Below are positions 50,571 to 61,056 of a stretch of DNA of 64,000 nt, one piece after another. The stretch is from assembly GCA_002633025.1 (NCBI GenBank), contig NMRB01001257.1, positions 124,547 to 188,546 of the forward strand. The letters run 5' to 3'. Position 1 is the stretch's first letter; each line of letters begins with the position of its first letter. The DNA comes from Notospermus geniculatus (Eukaryota > Nemertea > Pilidiophora > Heteronemertea > Lineidae). The position numbers were made by a program, and so were the translations under genes. The notes below the pieces were generated by a model. The model saw nothing but the letters and a program-made list of their open reading frames with translations. It was not told the DNA's origin and searched no databases.

Positions 50571-51031
50571 ACAGAGAAAAAAATCCATTTCGAATAGAGA
50601 CAAAATTGTTTCAAAACGTGTTTGAGTGCCCCTCCCGGTAGGCAGACTGGAACTTGCCATAGAGGCCATTAGAGGACAGGTACTGATGCAAACGAGAAAA
50701 ACCACACTTTTCAATGAATTTGTCTAAAAAACTACAATTCGACAGTGGACGGTAGTTTTTTAGTGTGTTTGGATCCAAGCCGAGTCTCTTTATCAAGGGC
50801 CGGACGATAGCGGCTTTACAGTCATCTGGAAAAACCCCAGACTCAAATGACGCATTCGCAATTCGCAACAAAATGGGCGCTAATTCGTCACAACAGTCCT
50901 TGACAAATCGAGTCGGCATTGGATCCAATTCACATGACTTTGCCGGCATCCTCCGAACAAGGGAAATAACCTCGTCCAACACAGAGAAAAAAATCCATTT
51001 CAAATGGAGACAAAACGCATCTGCAACAGCT
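50571..51031. repeat. Direct 40-bp repeats flanking an inverted LINE piece
   Basis: ACAGAGAAAAAAATCCATTT followed by C(A/G)AAT(A/G)GAGACAAAA occurs at 50571-50611 and 50991-51031. A complement of the last part (GTCTCCATTTGA) lies at 51053, suggesting the second copy is one arm of a small hairpin MITE. Confidence 0.65.
50625..50990 (-). pseudogene. LINE reverse transcriptase fragment (minus strand)
   Basis: The minus-strand frame reads DEVISLVRRMPAKSCELDPM, PTRFVKDCCDELAPILLRIA, then KAAIVRPLIKRLGLD and LKNYRPLSNCSFLDKFIEK, the N-terminal fingers of a CR1/L2-type LINE reverse transcriptase. It is a truncated fragment, inverted relative to the adjacent plus-strand LINE piece. Confidence 0.8.
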
Positions 51032-51285
51032 TGTTCGCAGGGCGTGACGTTTTTGTCTCCATTTGAGACATTATGTTTCGTCTCATGTCGAGATATTACC
51101 ATCTAGTCGAGACGATCATCGCCTCATGGTCTGGTGAAATGGGCAACTGCTTCTTAATAAACAGCAGTGTTGTAAAAATCTATAACAGCAGTACTGCAAA
51201 AGAACAGCACTGGTTGTAGGCCTATATAACGGGAACAGCAACAAAAGTATAAAAGAAAAAAGTATTGGCAGAGAGTGCATAGTGG

Positions 51286-51384
51286 CCGTTACGCAGATTC
51301 GAACCTGTGTATACCTACATGCTAGCTAACTAGACCTACATTGTAAATAGTCCTACACTCTAACCACGACGCTACGGGGGGCTC
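51286..51384 (-). ncRNA. tRNA-derived SINE head with pol III boxes
   Basis: On the minus strand TAGCGTCGTGGTTAGAGTG is an A-box-like sequence and GGTTCGAATCT a B-box, spaced as in tRNA genes with an expanded middle. A run of T follows 3'. The arms do not fold as a clean tRNA, so a tRNA-derived SINE is the best call. Confidence 0.6.
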
Positions 51385-51463
51385 ACGCTCGGCCTCGAAA
51401 GTTTTCTTTGGGTGATCCGGAAAACCAAATAGGTGGGGCCAAATTTGGGTTCGCTAGGGTCAA

Positions 51464-51586
51464 TAGGGAGGTTTCGCAAGCGCCCGGTTAGGCCATACGA
51501 CGACGTTTATCTATTGTTTGGCTAGGCCCACACAATAGATAAACGTCGTCGTAGGGCCTAAGCGGGCGCTTGCGAAACCTCCCTAT
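51464..51586. mobile_element. Foldback MITE, TAGGGAGGTTTCGC family (copy 2)
   Basis: TAGGGAGGTTTCGCAAGCGC and GCGCTTGCGAAACCTCCCTA end two arms of about 55 bp; CGACGACGTTTATCTATTGT is shared with the copy at 17797-17918. Confidence 0.9.
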
Positions 51587-51794
51587 TGTCTATATTATAC
51601 GCCATTTACTGAGCCCTAACCCTAACCCTAAGGGACTTACCCCTAAAGGAACTATCCTTTAAGGGCACTGCGTCCATGCATATTTGAAATCCTATCACTA
51701 TCAGGTAGAGATGAATAAGTCTCAACTGGAGACAATGTGCTGCTCGACTGGATACAAAGATCTCACCCCGAGATCGCTGAAATTTCAATAAACT

Positions 51795-52415
51795 AGGCAA
51801 TACCCGTTTGGTGGCGGAACTGCTAAATTCATGCGTCATCATTGGAGCGCTTGGTGGAGGTAGGCCTAATAGCGCAGTTGAGATCCGACTCCCACTCCCG
51901 CTCCGACTCCGAGGTGCAAAATTTCGGATTTTTCAAGTTGGGAGATAAATTTACAATCCAGGCGCGTTCTGTTCGTTCTCCTGGATGAGTAAACACCATT
52001 GCTTTGGAAAAACCCCATTGTAGGCCTATTTGACGACGTTAGTTCCCAAAAAGGAATCCTCTGGAGTTAAGTGGGAATCGAGACTCAGAACGTAATCTGA
52101 ACATCCCTAATGACGTCATCCCCGTTCGAGTGGCGTAATGACGTCATTCCGCCGCACATGACGTTGCCGACGTCACGGATGACGCGACGACAATCTCGGT
52201 AACGTCATGACGTCAAAAGGCCTGAACAGCATTGTTATTTTCGTTAATCTCTTAATATTTCAAAAACTACAAGTGATATCAAAATTCGGGCTTCGTAAGG
52301 AAACTTCCCAGGTCCGTCTGAATGTGCATACCAAGTTTGGTGGCGATCCGTTCGTCAGTCTCGGAGAAAATCGCGAACAAACAAACAAACAAACTCTTGT
52401 CAAATTTTAGTATGA
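51795..52415. repeat. RTE/SINE-like repeat with ACAAACAAAC tail, copy A
   Basis: The block begins AGGCAATACCCGTTTGGTGG and ends with CCAAGTTTGGTGGCGATCCG, TCTCGGAGAAAATCGCGAAC and an ACAAACAAAC tail, a 3' end typical of RTE-type LINEs and their SINEs. It includes several TGACGTCA palindromes. It recurs at 52738-53315. No reading frame of length is present. Confidence 0.75.
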
Positions 52416-52737
52416 CTACAGATCTATGATTTTAGTTGGGGACCATGTTTACAAATTGGGGAAAATGTGTGCCCAGTTTGAAGGCCGACTGCTTCGCACT
52501 TACCTATCCGTTTGAAACATTTCAAGTACCATCGAGAAGTCAAGAATCTCTAGTTTTTAAATGTCTAAGCAGTTTGAAAATAGACTTAGGGACCTGGCCG
52601 CAATCACCATGGAATTCAATCATTCGAGCCTCAAAAGTTTGCAATTTCACGCCAACAGAGTTATGTCGTGGGCGCCGCTGACGTGACATGACGTCGTCCT
52701 TTGACGCAGCGGTCCCCAACCAACGTCATGGATCTGT

Positions 52738-53315
52738 AGGCAATACCCGTTTGGTGGCGGAACTGCTATGCGTCATTATAGGAGCGCTTGGCGGAGGTAA
52801 TAGCGAAGTTGAGATCCGACTCCCACTTTCGCTCCGACTCCGAGGTGCAAAATTTCGGATTTTTCAAGTTGGAGATAAATTTACCCCAGGCGCGTTCTGT
52901 TCGTTCTCCTGAATGAGTAAACACCATTGCTTTGGAAAACCCCGTTGTATTTGATGACGTACATGTAGTTCCCAAAAAGGTAATCTGAACATCCCTAATG
53001 ACGTCATCCCCGTTCGAGTGGCGTAATGACGTCATTCCGCCGCACATGACGTTGCCGACGTCACGGATGACGCGACGGCAATCTCGGTGACGTCATGACG
53101 TCAATAGGCCTGAACAGCATTGTTATTTTCGTTAATCTCTTAATATTTCGAAAACTATAAGTGATATCAAAATTCGGGCTTCGTAAGGACACTTCCCAGG
53201 CCCGTCTGCACTCGCATACCAAGTTTGGCGGCGATCCGTTCATTAGTCTCGGAGAAAATCGCGAACACACAAACACACAAACAAACAAACAAACTCTTGT
53301 CAAATTTTAGTATGA
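52738..53315. repeat. RTE/SINE-like repeat, copy B
   Basis: It is closely similar to copy A from AGGCAATACCCGTTTGGTGG to the ACAAACAAAC tail and TTTTAGTATGA, lacking about 40 bp of A in the middle. The 322 bp between the two copies are unrelated. Confidence 0.75.
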
Positions 53316-53383
53316 TAATCATGAGACATGTTCGTATCCAGCTGAAATGGTAGGTTTTCATCCTGAGATAACTGTGATCTCGN

Positions 53384-53945
53384 TGAGGCCTGTATTGATG
53401 AGATCCGTCATTGGATGCGAGTGAATCTGCTTGCACTCAATGACGAGAAGACCGAAATTATCAGATTCTCATCACTATTGCAACAGTTTATCTCATGGAC
53501 TTTCTGACTATAAGATCAAAAAACTTCAGCATATTCAGAATGCCGCTGCTCGACTGGTTACCCGCAGGAAGCTGGAGCGTCATGCAAACAAGACGCCCAT
53601 TCTCAAAGAGCTCCATTGGCTCCCGGTCGAGATGCGGATTTCAAAATTCTAGGTATAATTTTCAAGTTGATACGCCACAGTGAGCCAGCGCCTTGCTACC
53701 TCACTGACATCATTCAAGTTGAAACCCCTGCATATCAGACTAGGAGTTGTACGGCAGTTAAGTTGGTCCCCTTTTCCTACAAGTCTCACGGAAAGTCAAC
53801 TAGTGAGCAGTACGGTGACCGGGCCCTTAGTGTGGCGGCACCGAAGTTGTGGAATAGTCTTCCTACTAGTCTCAGGTCGTTGACACGCTTTAGTCAATTC
53901 AGATCTCAATTGAAAACATACCTGTTTAAGAAGCATTATAAGTAA
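53384..53945 (+). pseudogene. LINE (CR1/L2-like) ORF2 C-terminus, frameshifted
   Basis: The frame at 53431 reads KKLQHIQNAAARLVTRRKLE and LKELHWLPVEMRI, then breaks; a second frame from 53616 reads GDRALSVAAPKLWNSLPTSL and LKTYLFKKHY before a stop at 53943. Both are standard C-terminal signatures of CR1/L2 LINE reverse transcriptases. An N lies at 53383, just before the fragment. Confidence 0.8.
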
Positions 53946-54119
53946 ATCCTAGTCATTCAATTACAGTAAATCAAACGTACATTTTAATTTTTGATTTTTA
54001 TTACAATTAATATGTTTTATGTGTAAAGACGGTTGGATCGAACTATAGCTAGTAGGAAGGAATGGACGGCAAGGCAGAATTCGTTTCCTCTGGTTTTATT
54101 TTAGAACTTCAACCAGATA

Positions 54120-57100
54120 TTGATNACATGCATGGATAGTGATGCACGGTGTTCCGGTGGGACTAGCGATAAGGAGGCCGGCGACACTACGGAATGTACA
54201 ATGGCAATAGCACCGGTAAAGATTCGTGCAGGGAACGGCACAACTGTGGAAACGTACGCCTTCTTTGATACCGGCAGTAACGTTAGTTTCTGTACAGATC
54301 AGTTGGCAAGGCAGCTTGGTGTGACAGGCCGGAAAATGACTATTAATTTGGACACGATGGGAACGCCCCAGAAAATAGTCACTTACAGAGTTAGTGATCT
54401 GGAACTTAGTGACTTGGATGGTAAGGAATGCATCCGCTTGCCGCCCCTTTATACAAAGGACAGAATTCCGGTCACTATGGAGCACATTCCTACGCAGCAG
54501 GACATTGAACGTTGGGACCATTTGCGAGGAATCACGGTTCGTGCCATAGACGCAGATATTGGTCTGTTGATAGGGAATAACGTTCCTGATGCTTATACGC
54601 CTCACATGATAAGAACAGGTCCACGTGGTAGCCCATATGCCTCAAAGACAGCATTAGGATGGGTGCTATGGAACGTCATAAGGGACAAGGACAGTTTGTA
54701 TATCCAGTCGTCCACAACAATGACAACAGCTCGTGCAGAAGTGACTGCTGTTGAATTGGTTGAAGACAACCAGAAGCTTGAACGTCTCGTTAGAAATGCG
54801 ATAAACCTGGACTTTCCGGAGAGAGTAATTGACACCAAACGAGAGCCATCAGTTGAGGACAACCTCTTCACGCAGAAGGTGAATAATTCGCTCAGGATGG
54901 AGAACGGTCATTACGTTGTTGGATTACCGTTTCGTGACAGCACTTTAGTATTACCTGACAACAAGGATCAGGCACACAGACGTCTTGCTTCACTGAAGAG
55001 AAAGCTCCAAGGTAGTGAGAAGTTTCGGAGTGATTACAAGGCATTTATGGACAACTTATTTGCAAAGGGATATGCAGAACAAGTTCCGGAGGATGAAATT
55101 GAGCGCAACGATGGGCGTGTGTGGTATGTGCCGCATCACGGGGTTTACCACCCCCGTAAGCCCGAAAAGATACGTGTTGTATATGACTGTTCCGCAAAGC
55201 ATCAGGGGGTTTCCTTGAACGATACATTGCTGCAGGGTGATAATAGGACATCGGATTTGCTTGCTGTGTTGTTACGATTTCGTCAGGAGCCAATAGCACT
55301 GATAGGGGACATTGAGGCCATGTTTTATCAGATTGGTGTGCCTAAGGAAGACCGTGACTTCCTCAGGTTTTTATGGTGGCCCGAGTGTGATCTGAGTAAG
55401 GAGCCGGTGATTTATAGAATGACTGTGCACTTGTTCGGGGCCACGTCATCCCCGGCTTGTGCAAACGCAGCCCTCCGTCAGACAGCCATTGACAATGGTG
55501 ATGGCTTCGAGGGCGATGTGACAGATACGATTCATAGAAATTTCTACGTCGACGATTGTCTTCGTTCTGTTGAATCAGCACTCAAGGGTATTTCCATGGC
55601 AAGGAATCTGAGTGATTTGTGCTCCAAGGGTGGTTTCCACTTGGGTAAGTGGACCAGCAACGACAAGCAAGTGATTGAGTCGATTCCAGTCGCCGAACGT
55701 TCGAAGGAGCTACAACTGATGATGGGTAGTGATTGTGAAGATATTCCAGTAGAACGGGCTTTAGGAGTGGTATGGAATCCAGAAAGGGACACCTTCGGTT
55801 TCAAGATAAATTTGCCTGAAAAGCCGGAAACTAGACGGGGAATTCTCTCTACTATCTGCTCAGTGTATGACCCGATTGGACTGGCTGCACCAATGGTACT
55901 ACCCGCAAGAATCCTGTTGCAAAACCTTTGTAAGCAAAACAAGGGTTGGGATGAGACTTTAGATCAGAATGACCGAAAGGCATGGCAACAGTGGTTGAAT
56001 GATATACCAGTCATTGAAACTTTGAACATTCCAAGGGCTCTGAAACCTGCAGATTTTCAAGTCGTCGTGTGCCAGCTTCATGCATTCTCTGATGCAAGTG
56101 ACCAAGGATATGGATTTGCGCTGTATACTCGTTTGGTCAGTGATGAGAATCAGGTTCAGTGTAACTTGCTCATGGGCAAGTCTAGAGTAGCGCCACTAAA
56201 GAAGATGACCACGCCCAGAATGGAATTGACGGCTGCTACGGTTACAGTCAAGTATGTGGACATGATTGTCAAGGAGTTGGACTACGTCTTCGATGATATC
56301 CGCTTCTGGACTGACAGTATGTCAGTGCTACGCTATATTCAGAACACGACAAGTAGATTTCATACGTTCGTTGCGAATCGTCTCGCCATTATCCACGAAG
56401 GATCAACTCCGGGGCAGTGGGGGTATGTCAGTACGAAAATAAATCCAGCTGATGCTGCCTCCCGAGGATTACGTTCTAATGACTATAAAGGGATCCAACA
56501 ATGGGTACATGGCCCTGCGTTTTTGGCTGAAGATGAATCACAATGGCCGAGCACAGGTGTACCGGTCACACTCAATGATGATGATCCGGAAGTGAGGGTG
56601 GTCAAGTGTGCGGCCACGGTAGCGGACACTGCGGACAAAATAATGGACAGGTTGTTCAGTCATTTCTCTAGTTGGACCAGACTCAAGGTAGCAGTGGCCT
56701 GGATACTACGTGTAAAACGCATTCTGAAGGATCGTGTAACAGTCGGTAAACAGAGATCTCAAGGTCTAGTAGCATTGTCAACGGAGGAGCTCGCAGCCGC
56801 TGAGACAGCCATAGTTAGATACGTGCAGAATCAACACTTTCAGGGAGACAACATTCGTAAGAACGCCAGCTTGGCTAAATTGAGCCCATTTCGTGATGGC
56901 CAGGGTGTGATTCGCGTTGGAGGGCGTATTTCACGAGCGTCATCATTGCCTTATAGTGCAAGGCATCCTATGTTGCTTCCGAAGGACTCCAGAATAACAC
57001 AGTTGGTGTTGGATGAAATTCATAGGCTCACGGGACACATGGGTCGTAACGTCATGCTCTCTCAGTTACGTCGGAAGTTTTGGATTCCCAGAGCTAACGT

Positions 57101-58049
57101 CATCATCAGAACCATCGTTTCTAGGTGTGTCACTTGTCGTCGCTATAGAGCGAAACTCGGTACGCAGCTCATGGCGGACTTACCTGAGGAGAGATTAGTC
57201 GCAAATGAACCGCCATTTGCCCAGTCTGGTGTGGACTACTTCGGACCAATAGAGATCAAAAGGGGGCGTAGTACAGTTAAACGCTATGGAGTGCTATTCA
57301 CATGTTTCGCGATTCGCGCAGTACACATAGAAGTGGCCCATAGCCTCGATACGGACTCTTGCATAAATGCCATTAGACGCTTTGCAGCGAGACGTGGCCC
57401 GGTTCGTAAGCTTTGTTCGGACAACGGAACTAATCTGGTCGGGGCCCAGAGGGAGCTTCAGCAGGAAATAGATCGGTGGAATCAAACAAGGTTGAACGAT
57501 TCTCTGCGTCGTATTGGAATACAATGGGAATTCAACCCACCCTCCGCCTCTCATCATGGCGGGGTGTGGGAAAGGCAAATAAGAACCGTTAGAAAAGTGT
57601 TGAATGGCCTGCTCAGGGAGCAAAATGTTCGTCTAGATGATGAAGGTCTTCAGACCTTATTTTGTGAAGTAGAGGCTATTATTAATAGCCGTCCTATCAC
57701 GCAGATATCCGAGGATGTTTCCGACCCAGAGCCTTTGACACCTAATCACCTGTTGTTGCTGCAGTCTGGTCAGGAACCTGCTCCGGGTACGTTCCAAAAG
57801 GTGGACATCTATGCTAGAAGATGGCGTCAGATCCAGCATTTAGTGGAGGTTTTCTGGAGAAGGTGGAGCAAGGAATACCTGACTAGCCTGCAGGAACGAC
57901 AAAAATGGCTCAAACCACAAAGAAATGTCGAGAAGGGTGACATTGTCTTGGTCGCGGACGGCTCAGCTTCACGAAATCAGTGGCCTATGGGCAGAGTGAT
58001 TGATGTTTATCCTGGTGACAAGGGATTAGTGCGCGTCACGCTAAGGTGA
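54120..58049 (+). CDS. pol: BEL/Pao retrotransposon polyprotein (5' truncated)
   Basis: The frame of 1309 codons begins at an N (54125); no gag is present. Domains in order: aspartic protease (AFFDTGSNVSF, about residue 50), the linker with a conserved RTGPRGSPYASKTALGWVLW, reverse transcriptase with FYVDD (about residue 474-478), RNase H (HAFSDASDQGYGFALY; TDSMSVLRYIQN), zinc-binding HHCC (RLTGHMGRNVML, CVTCRRYR), integrase with D-D-E (VDYFGP, CSDNGTN, HHGGVWERQ), and a DUF5641-like C-terminal end. It would copy its RNA to cDNA and integrate it. The stop at 58047-58049 seems premature: the neighbouring frame continues for about 30 codons. All catalytic motifs are visible, but without gag it is not complete. 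Confidence 0.9.
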   Translation: MXTCMDSDARCSGGTSDKEAGDTTECTMAIAPVKIRAGNGTTVETYAFFDTGSNVSFCTDQLARQLGVTGRKMTINLDTMGTPQKIVTYRVSDLELSDLDGKECIRLPPLYTKDRIPVTMEHIPTQQDIERWDHLRGITVRAIDADIGLLIGNNVPDAYTPHMIRTGPRGSPYASKTALGWVLWNVIRDKDSLYIQSSTTMTTARAEVTAVELVEDNQKLERLVRNAINLDFPERVIDTKREPSVEDNLFTQKVNNSLRMENGHYVVGLPFRDSTLVLPDNKDQAHRRLASLKRKLQGSEKFRSDYKAFMDNLFAKGYAEQVPEDEIERNDGRVWYVPHHGVYHPRKPEKIRVVYDCSAKHQGVSLNDTLLQGDNRTSDLLAVLLRFRQEPIALIGDIEAMFYQIGVPKEDRDFLRFLWWPECDLSKEPVIYRMTVHLFGATSSPACANAALRQTAIDNGDGFEGDVTDTIHRNFYVDDCLRSVESALKGISMARNLSDLCSKGGFHLGKWTSNDKQVIESIPVAERSKELQLMMGSDCEDIPVERALGVVWNPERDTFGFKINLPEKPETRRGILSTICSVYDPIGLAAPMVLPARILLQNLCKQNKGWDETLDQNDRKAWQQWLNDIPVIETLNIPRALKPADFQVVVCQLHAFSDASDQGYGFALYTRLVSDENQVQCNLLMGKSRVAPLKKMTTPRMELTAATVTVKYVDMIVKELDYVFDDIRFWTDSMSVLRYIQNTTSRFHTFVANRLAIIHEGSTPGQWGYVSTKINPADAASRGLRSNDYKGIQQWVHGPAFLAEDESQWPSTGVPVTLNDDDPEVRVVKCAATVADTADKIMDRLFSHFSSWTRLKVAVAWILRVKRILKDRVTVGKQRSQGLVALSTEELAAAETAIVRYVQNQHFQGDNIRKNASLAKLSPFRDGQGVIRVGGRISRASSLPYSARHPMLLPKDSRITQLVLDEIHRLTGHMGRNVMLSQLRRKFWIPRANVIIRTIVSRCVTCRRYRAKLGTQLMADLPEERLVANEPPFAQSGVDYFGPIEIKRGRSTVKRYGVLFTCFAIRAVHIEVAHSLDTDSCINAIRRFAARRGPVRKLCSDNGTNLVGAQRELQQEIDRWNQTRLNDSLRRIGIQWEFNPPSASHHGGVWERQIRTVRKVLNGLLREQNVRLDDEGLQTLFCEVEAIINSRPITQISEDVSDPEPLTPNHLLLLQSGQEPAPGTFQKVDIYARRWRQIQHLVEVFWRRWSKEYLTSLQERQKWLKPQRNVEKGDIVLVADGSASRNQWPMGRVIDVYPGDKGLVRVTLR

Positions 58050-58613
58050 AGACCAAAACATCGGTTTTGGAACGTCCGATAACCAAGCTTTGTACCATTC
58101 TTGAGGTGGCTAGTGATAAGGTCACTAACGATGTACTTAAATAAGTGATTGACAGTGAGATTATAGTCCATTGAGCTCGGAGAAGCCTATAGTGTCATTT
58201 GTCATGGTCAGATTGGTTTATGTGTTGAGATTTGATCTTTCATGCTCTCCAGACAATAGTAGCCTAGGTATTTCTTCAAATGGTAACATTGCTTTCAGTC
58301 AAGTAGAGTACTTGGAGGGTTAATTCCAGTATTTGTGAGAAACAAGTATTGGTTTGACTTGTATATCTTTTCAGTTGAGATTTATGTCTATCTGCGAACA
58401 GATGTTTTGAGTTCAGTACTATTTCTGACCATAGTTAAGTTGAAGTTGCCTGAAACTTGTGATATGTGTACGGACAGACATGGTTTAAAGCTGCCCTGTT
58501 CCTTTTTTGGGTAGGAGTACCAGTTTTAGTGTTGTGACTTGCAGTCATAGGTTGGTCGTATAGTTGTTGCTAATTACTTCGCGGTTTACTCTGCGTAATT
58601 AGGGAGGCCGGGA
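58050..58613 (+). other. BEL/Pao 3' untranslated region
   Basis: No gene. It ends in a purine-rich AGGGAGGCCGGGA tract just before the LTR start, a fitting plus-strand primer site. Confidence 0.6.
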
Positions 58614-58811
58614 TGTAACAGTGATGATGTCAAGAGACGTAATGATATTTCCGTTTATTTGGGAACACACTGTAGATTTGCTGAGATCGCAGTGCCCTCT
58701 AGCGGGACATGTGCTTTCAGCCATGTTTGTTGGGAAATCAGACCGCTTTCATGATTTCAAGATATTTTAAGTTGATGTTTTGGGGGTTTTACCTCGTTCT
58801 TGTCACTCTTT
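58614..58811 (+). mobile_element. Start of the BEL/Pao 3' LTR (cut by N gap)
   Basis: TGTAACAGTGATGATGTCAA begins at 58614 after the purine tract, with the TG start of LTRs. The LTR runs into the 123-N gap at 58812-58934, so its length and end are unknown. Confidence 0.65.
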
Positions 58812-58934
58812 NNNNNNNNNNNNNNNNNNNNNNNNNNNNNNNNNNNNNNNNNNNNNNNNNNNNNNNNNNNNNNNNNNNNNNNNNNNNNNNNNNNNNNNNN
58901 NNNNNNNNNNNNNNNNNNNNNNNNNNNNNNNNNN
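58812..58934. other. Assembly gap (123 N)
   Basis: Unresolved bases within or after the LTR. Confidence 0.99.
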
Positions 58935-59209
58935 AAGATTCCTGGGACGAGAGTGGTCGCGGTATTATTAATTATGATAATGTCCTCGCCAAGGCCACTC
59001 TCCCACGCACGCGTGCAGCCGCTTTGCCGTCTTCGACGATGTTATATGGCGAACGCTGCTCAGAAGAATGCTCGGTTCCCCCTCCTTCGAAATAGGCTTG
59101 CCACGCATGCGCGGGCAAGCCTAAAAATCGAAAATTACTCGGTACATTTTGTTCTCCGTCATCTTCCGTTTCGGCCTCCATCGTCATCTTCTCCCGCCAG
59201 AATACAAAT

Positions 59210-59340
59210 AGTGGATGGTAGGGAGTCCAATATGGATTTTTGTTGGATGAAGAAAAGTTATATCGGAGGAGGCGAAGCCGAGTCCGATATAACTTTTCTT
59301 CATCCAACAAAATTCCATATTGGACGACCTGCCATCCACT
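59210..59340. mobile_element. Foldback MITE with 60-bp arms
   Basis: AGTGGATGGTAGGGAGTCCA pairs with GACCTGCCATCCACT region, and TTGTTGGATGAAGAAAAGTT with AACTTTTCTTCATCCAACAA; the loop is very short. Confidence 0.85.
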
Positions 59341-59466
59341 CTTTGCTATAAAACAACCAAATGTTCAAAAAACATCTCGAACACTTTTACTGCATGCCTG
59401 TTGCTGTTTGGTATTTTCTGAATCCTTTTCCTGTAGAAGTTGATGAATGTCTTCCTCAGACAGGGT

Positions 59467-59887
59467 GGCAAATCTTTGTTTGGCACAACCTCGTTCCCAG
59501 GGCTTAACGTTGGCTTGTTAAGCCCTGGCTTCAGAACCGAATACCTCGGCTGTGATTGGCTATCGGTGTGACGTCATACCCAATTTGAAATTTGAAATAC
59601 CCAGGAAAATCGATTAAAATATGGTTTATTTTATTTTATTTTTCATATCATAGCAAACATTATTCTTTCTGATGATAGACATAAATGTTCATAATAAGTT
59701 TAATGAAAATATATTTTTTTACAATCATTACTGTCACCGAGGTTGAAATAAGGTTGGGGACGAGGTGCCATGAATCGTGGAAGTGAATCCAGGGTCCAAC
59801 GACCGAAGCCGAAAATGACATCGTCCCAGGGCAAAAGCAGAAGAAATTTCGAGTTAGATCCTGGGGACGAGGTTGTGTTTGGCAGAC
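59467..59887. repeat. Decayed foldback and hairpin with ACCTCGTTCCCAGG
   Basis: GGCACAACCTCGTTCCCAGG pairs with CCTGGGGACGAGGTTGTG at 59853-59878; within it CCCAGGGCTTAACG and TTGTTAAGCCCTGG form a hairpin at 59496-59528. Confidence 0.55.
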
Positions 59888-60375
59888 ATCTTGAAATGCT
59901 GATTGGAGAGATTCGCAAGTTGCCTAGCAACTATAATGGGCCTATGCCCTGATTGGCTAAAACTAGGAGGGCTGTCCGATACGAGGTTTTAGGATCCGAT
60001 TCGAGGATTGAGTATCCGATACGATGTGACATCCTATGATTACATGATGCAATCTGCTGCACATGATTGGCCAAGAACATTTGAGTGCATAAATAATATT
60101 TACTGTTGTTGATTAAATACATTTACACTTGTTATCACTACTACACAAGATGTATAGTATCCAGATTCAAGAATAATGACACCGTATGAATCCTATTGTT
60201 AACTTTTGCGATCAGAAAACTTTAACGTGGGTTTAAAAAAAAATTTGACGTGCAATCAGTTCGTAATTTAAAATCGTTCGTATTCTGTCGCCGAATCTTG
60301 GAAGAAACAATGGCAATCAGTGATTTGTTTACATTTGGTTTACGTATATTCGTCAGGTTAATTTCGATTCCCACA
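59888..60375. other. Non-coding host DNA
   Basis: TCCGATACGAGG and TCCGATTCGAGG-type phrases occur near 59973-60025. No gene is supported. Confidence 0.3.
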
Positions 60376-61056
60376 TCTGACTATTTACAAAACGGCTCAA
60401 ACTAACGCCTGATAACGCCCTCAGCGATCCTGAATAACATCGTTATTGTCCAGCACTTCACTGACCACTGCTTTTACTCCTCTTGAATTGTTGGTCAGCA
60501 GGTTAACTGTGGTAACTATGTCTAACTATCTACAAAACGGCTCAAACTAACGCTTGATAACGCCCTCAGCCATCCTGAATAACATCGTTATTGTCCAGCA
60601 CTTCACTTATCACTGCTTTTACTCCTCTTGAATTGTTCGTCAGGTTAACTGTGGTTTCTGTGTCTAACTATTTACAAAACTACCGCTGATAACTCTCTCA
60701 GCCATCCTGAATAACATCGTTATTGTCCAGCACTTCACTGACCACTGCTTTTACTCCTCTTGAATTGTTCGTCAGGTGAACTGTGGTTCCTATGTCTAAC
60801 TATCTACAAAACGGTTCAAACTAACGCCTGATAACGCCCTCAGCCATCCTGAATAACATCGTTATTGTCCAGCACTTCACTGACCACTGCTTTTACTCCT
60901 CTTGAATTGTTCGTCAGGTGAACTGTGGTTCCTATGTCTAACTATCTACAAAACGGCTCAAACTACCGCTGATAACTCCCTCAGCCATCCTGAATAACAT
61001 CGTTAATGTCCAGCACTTCACTGACCATGCTTCTACTCCTCTTGAATTGTCTTTCA
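60376..61056. repeat. Satellite, five units of 132-145 bp
   Basis: Units start with TCTAACTATCTACAAAACGG at about 60376, 60521, 60663, 60795 and 60937. Each contains CATCCTGAATAACATCGTTA and CTTTTACTCCTCTTGAATTG. Length differs by small deletions. It has no CRISPR structure. Confidence 0.9.

Noticed and set aside
50400-50990. Twin-priming inversion as explanation for the LINE
   Set aside because: Segment order on the sense strand is the reverse of what twin priming produces.
51608-51632. CCCTAACCCTAACCCTAA, telomere-like
   Set aside because: Only three units; too short for a telomeric tract and could be chance.
54096-54605. 169-aa minus-strand frame
   Set aside because: Antisense of the BEL/Pao protease region.
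60376-61056. Regular repeats suggesting a CRISPR array
   Set aside because: Units of 132-145 bp without spacers or short palindromic repeats, in an animal genome; a satellite.
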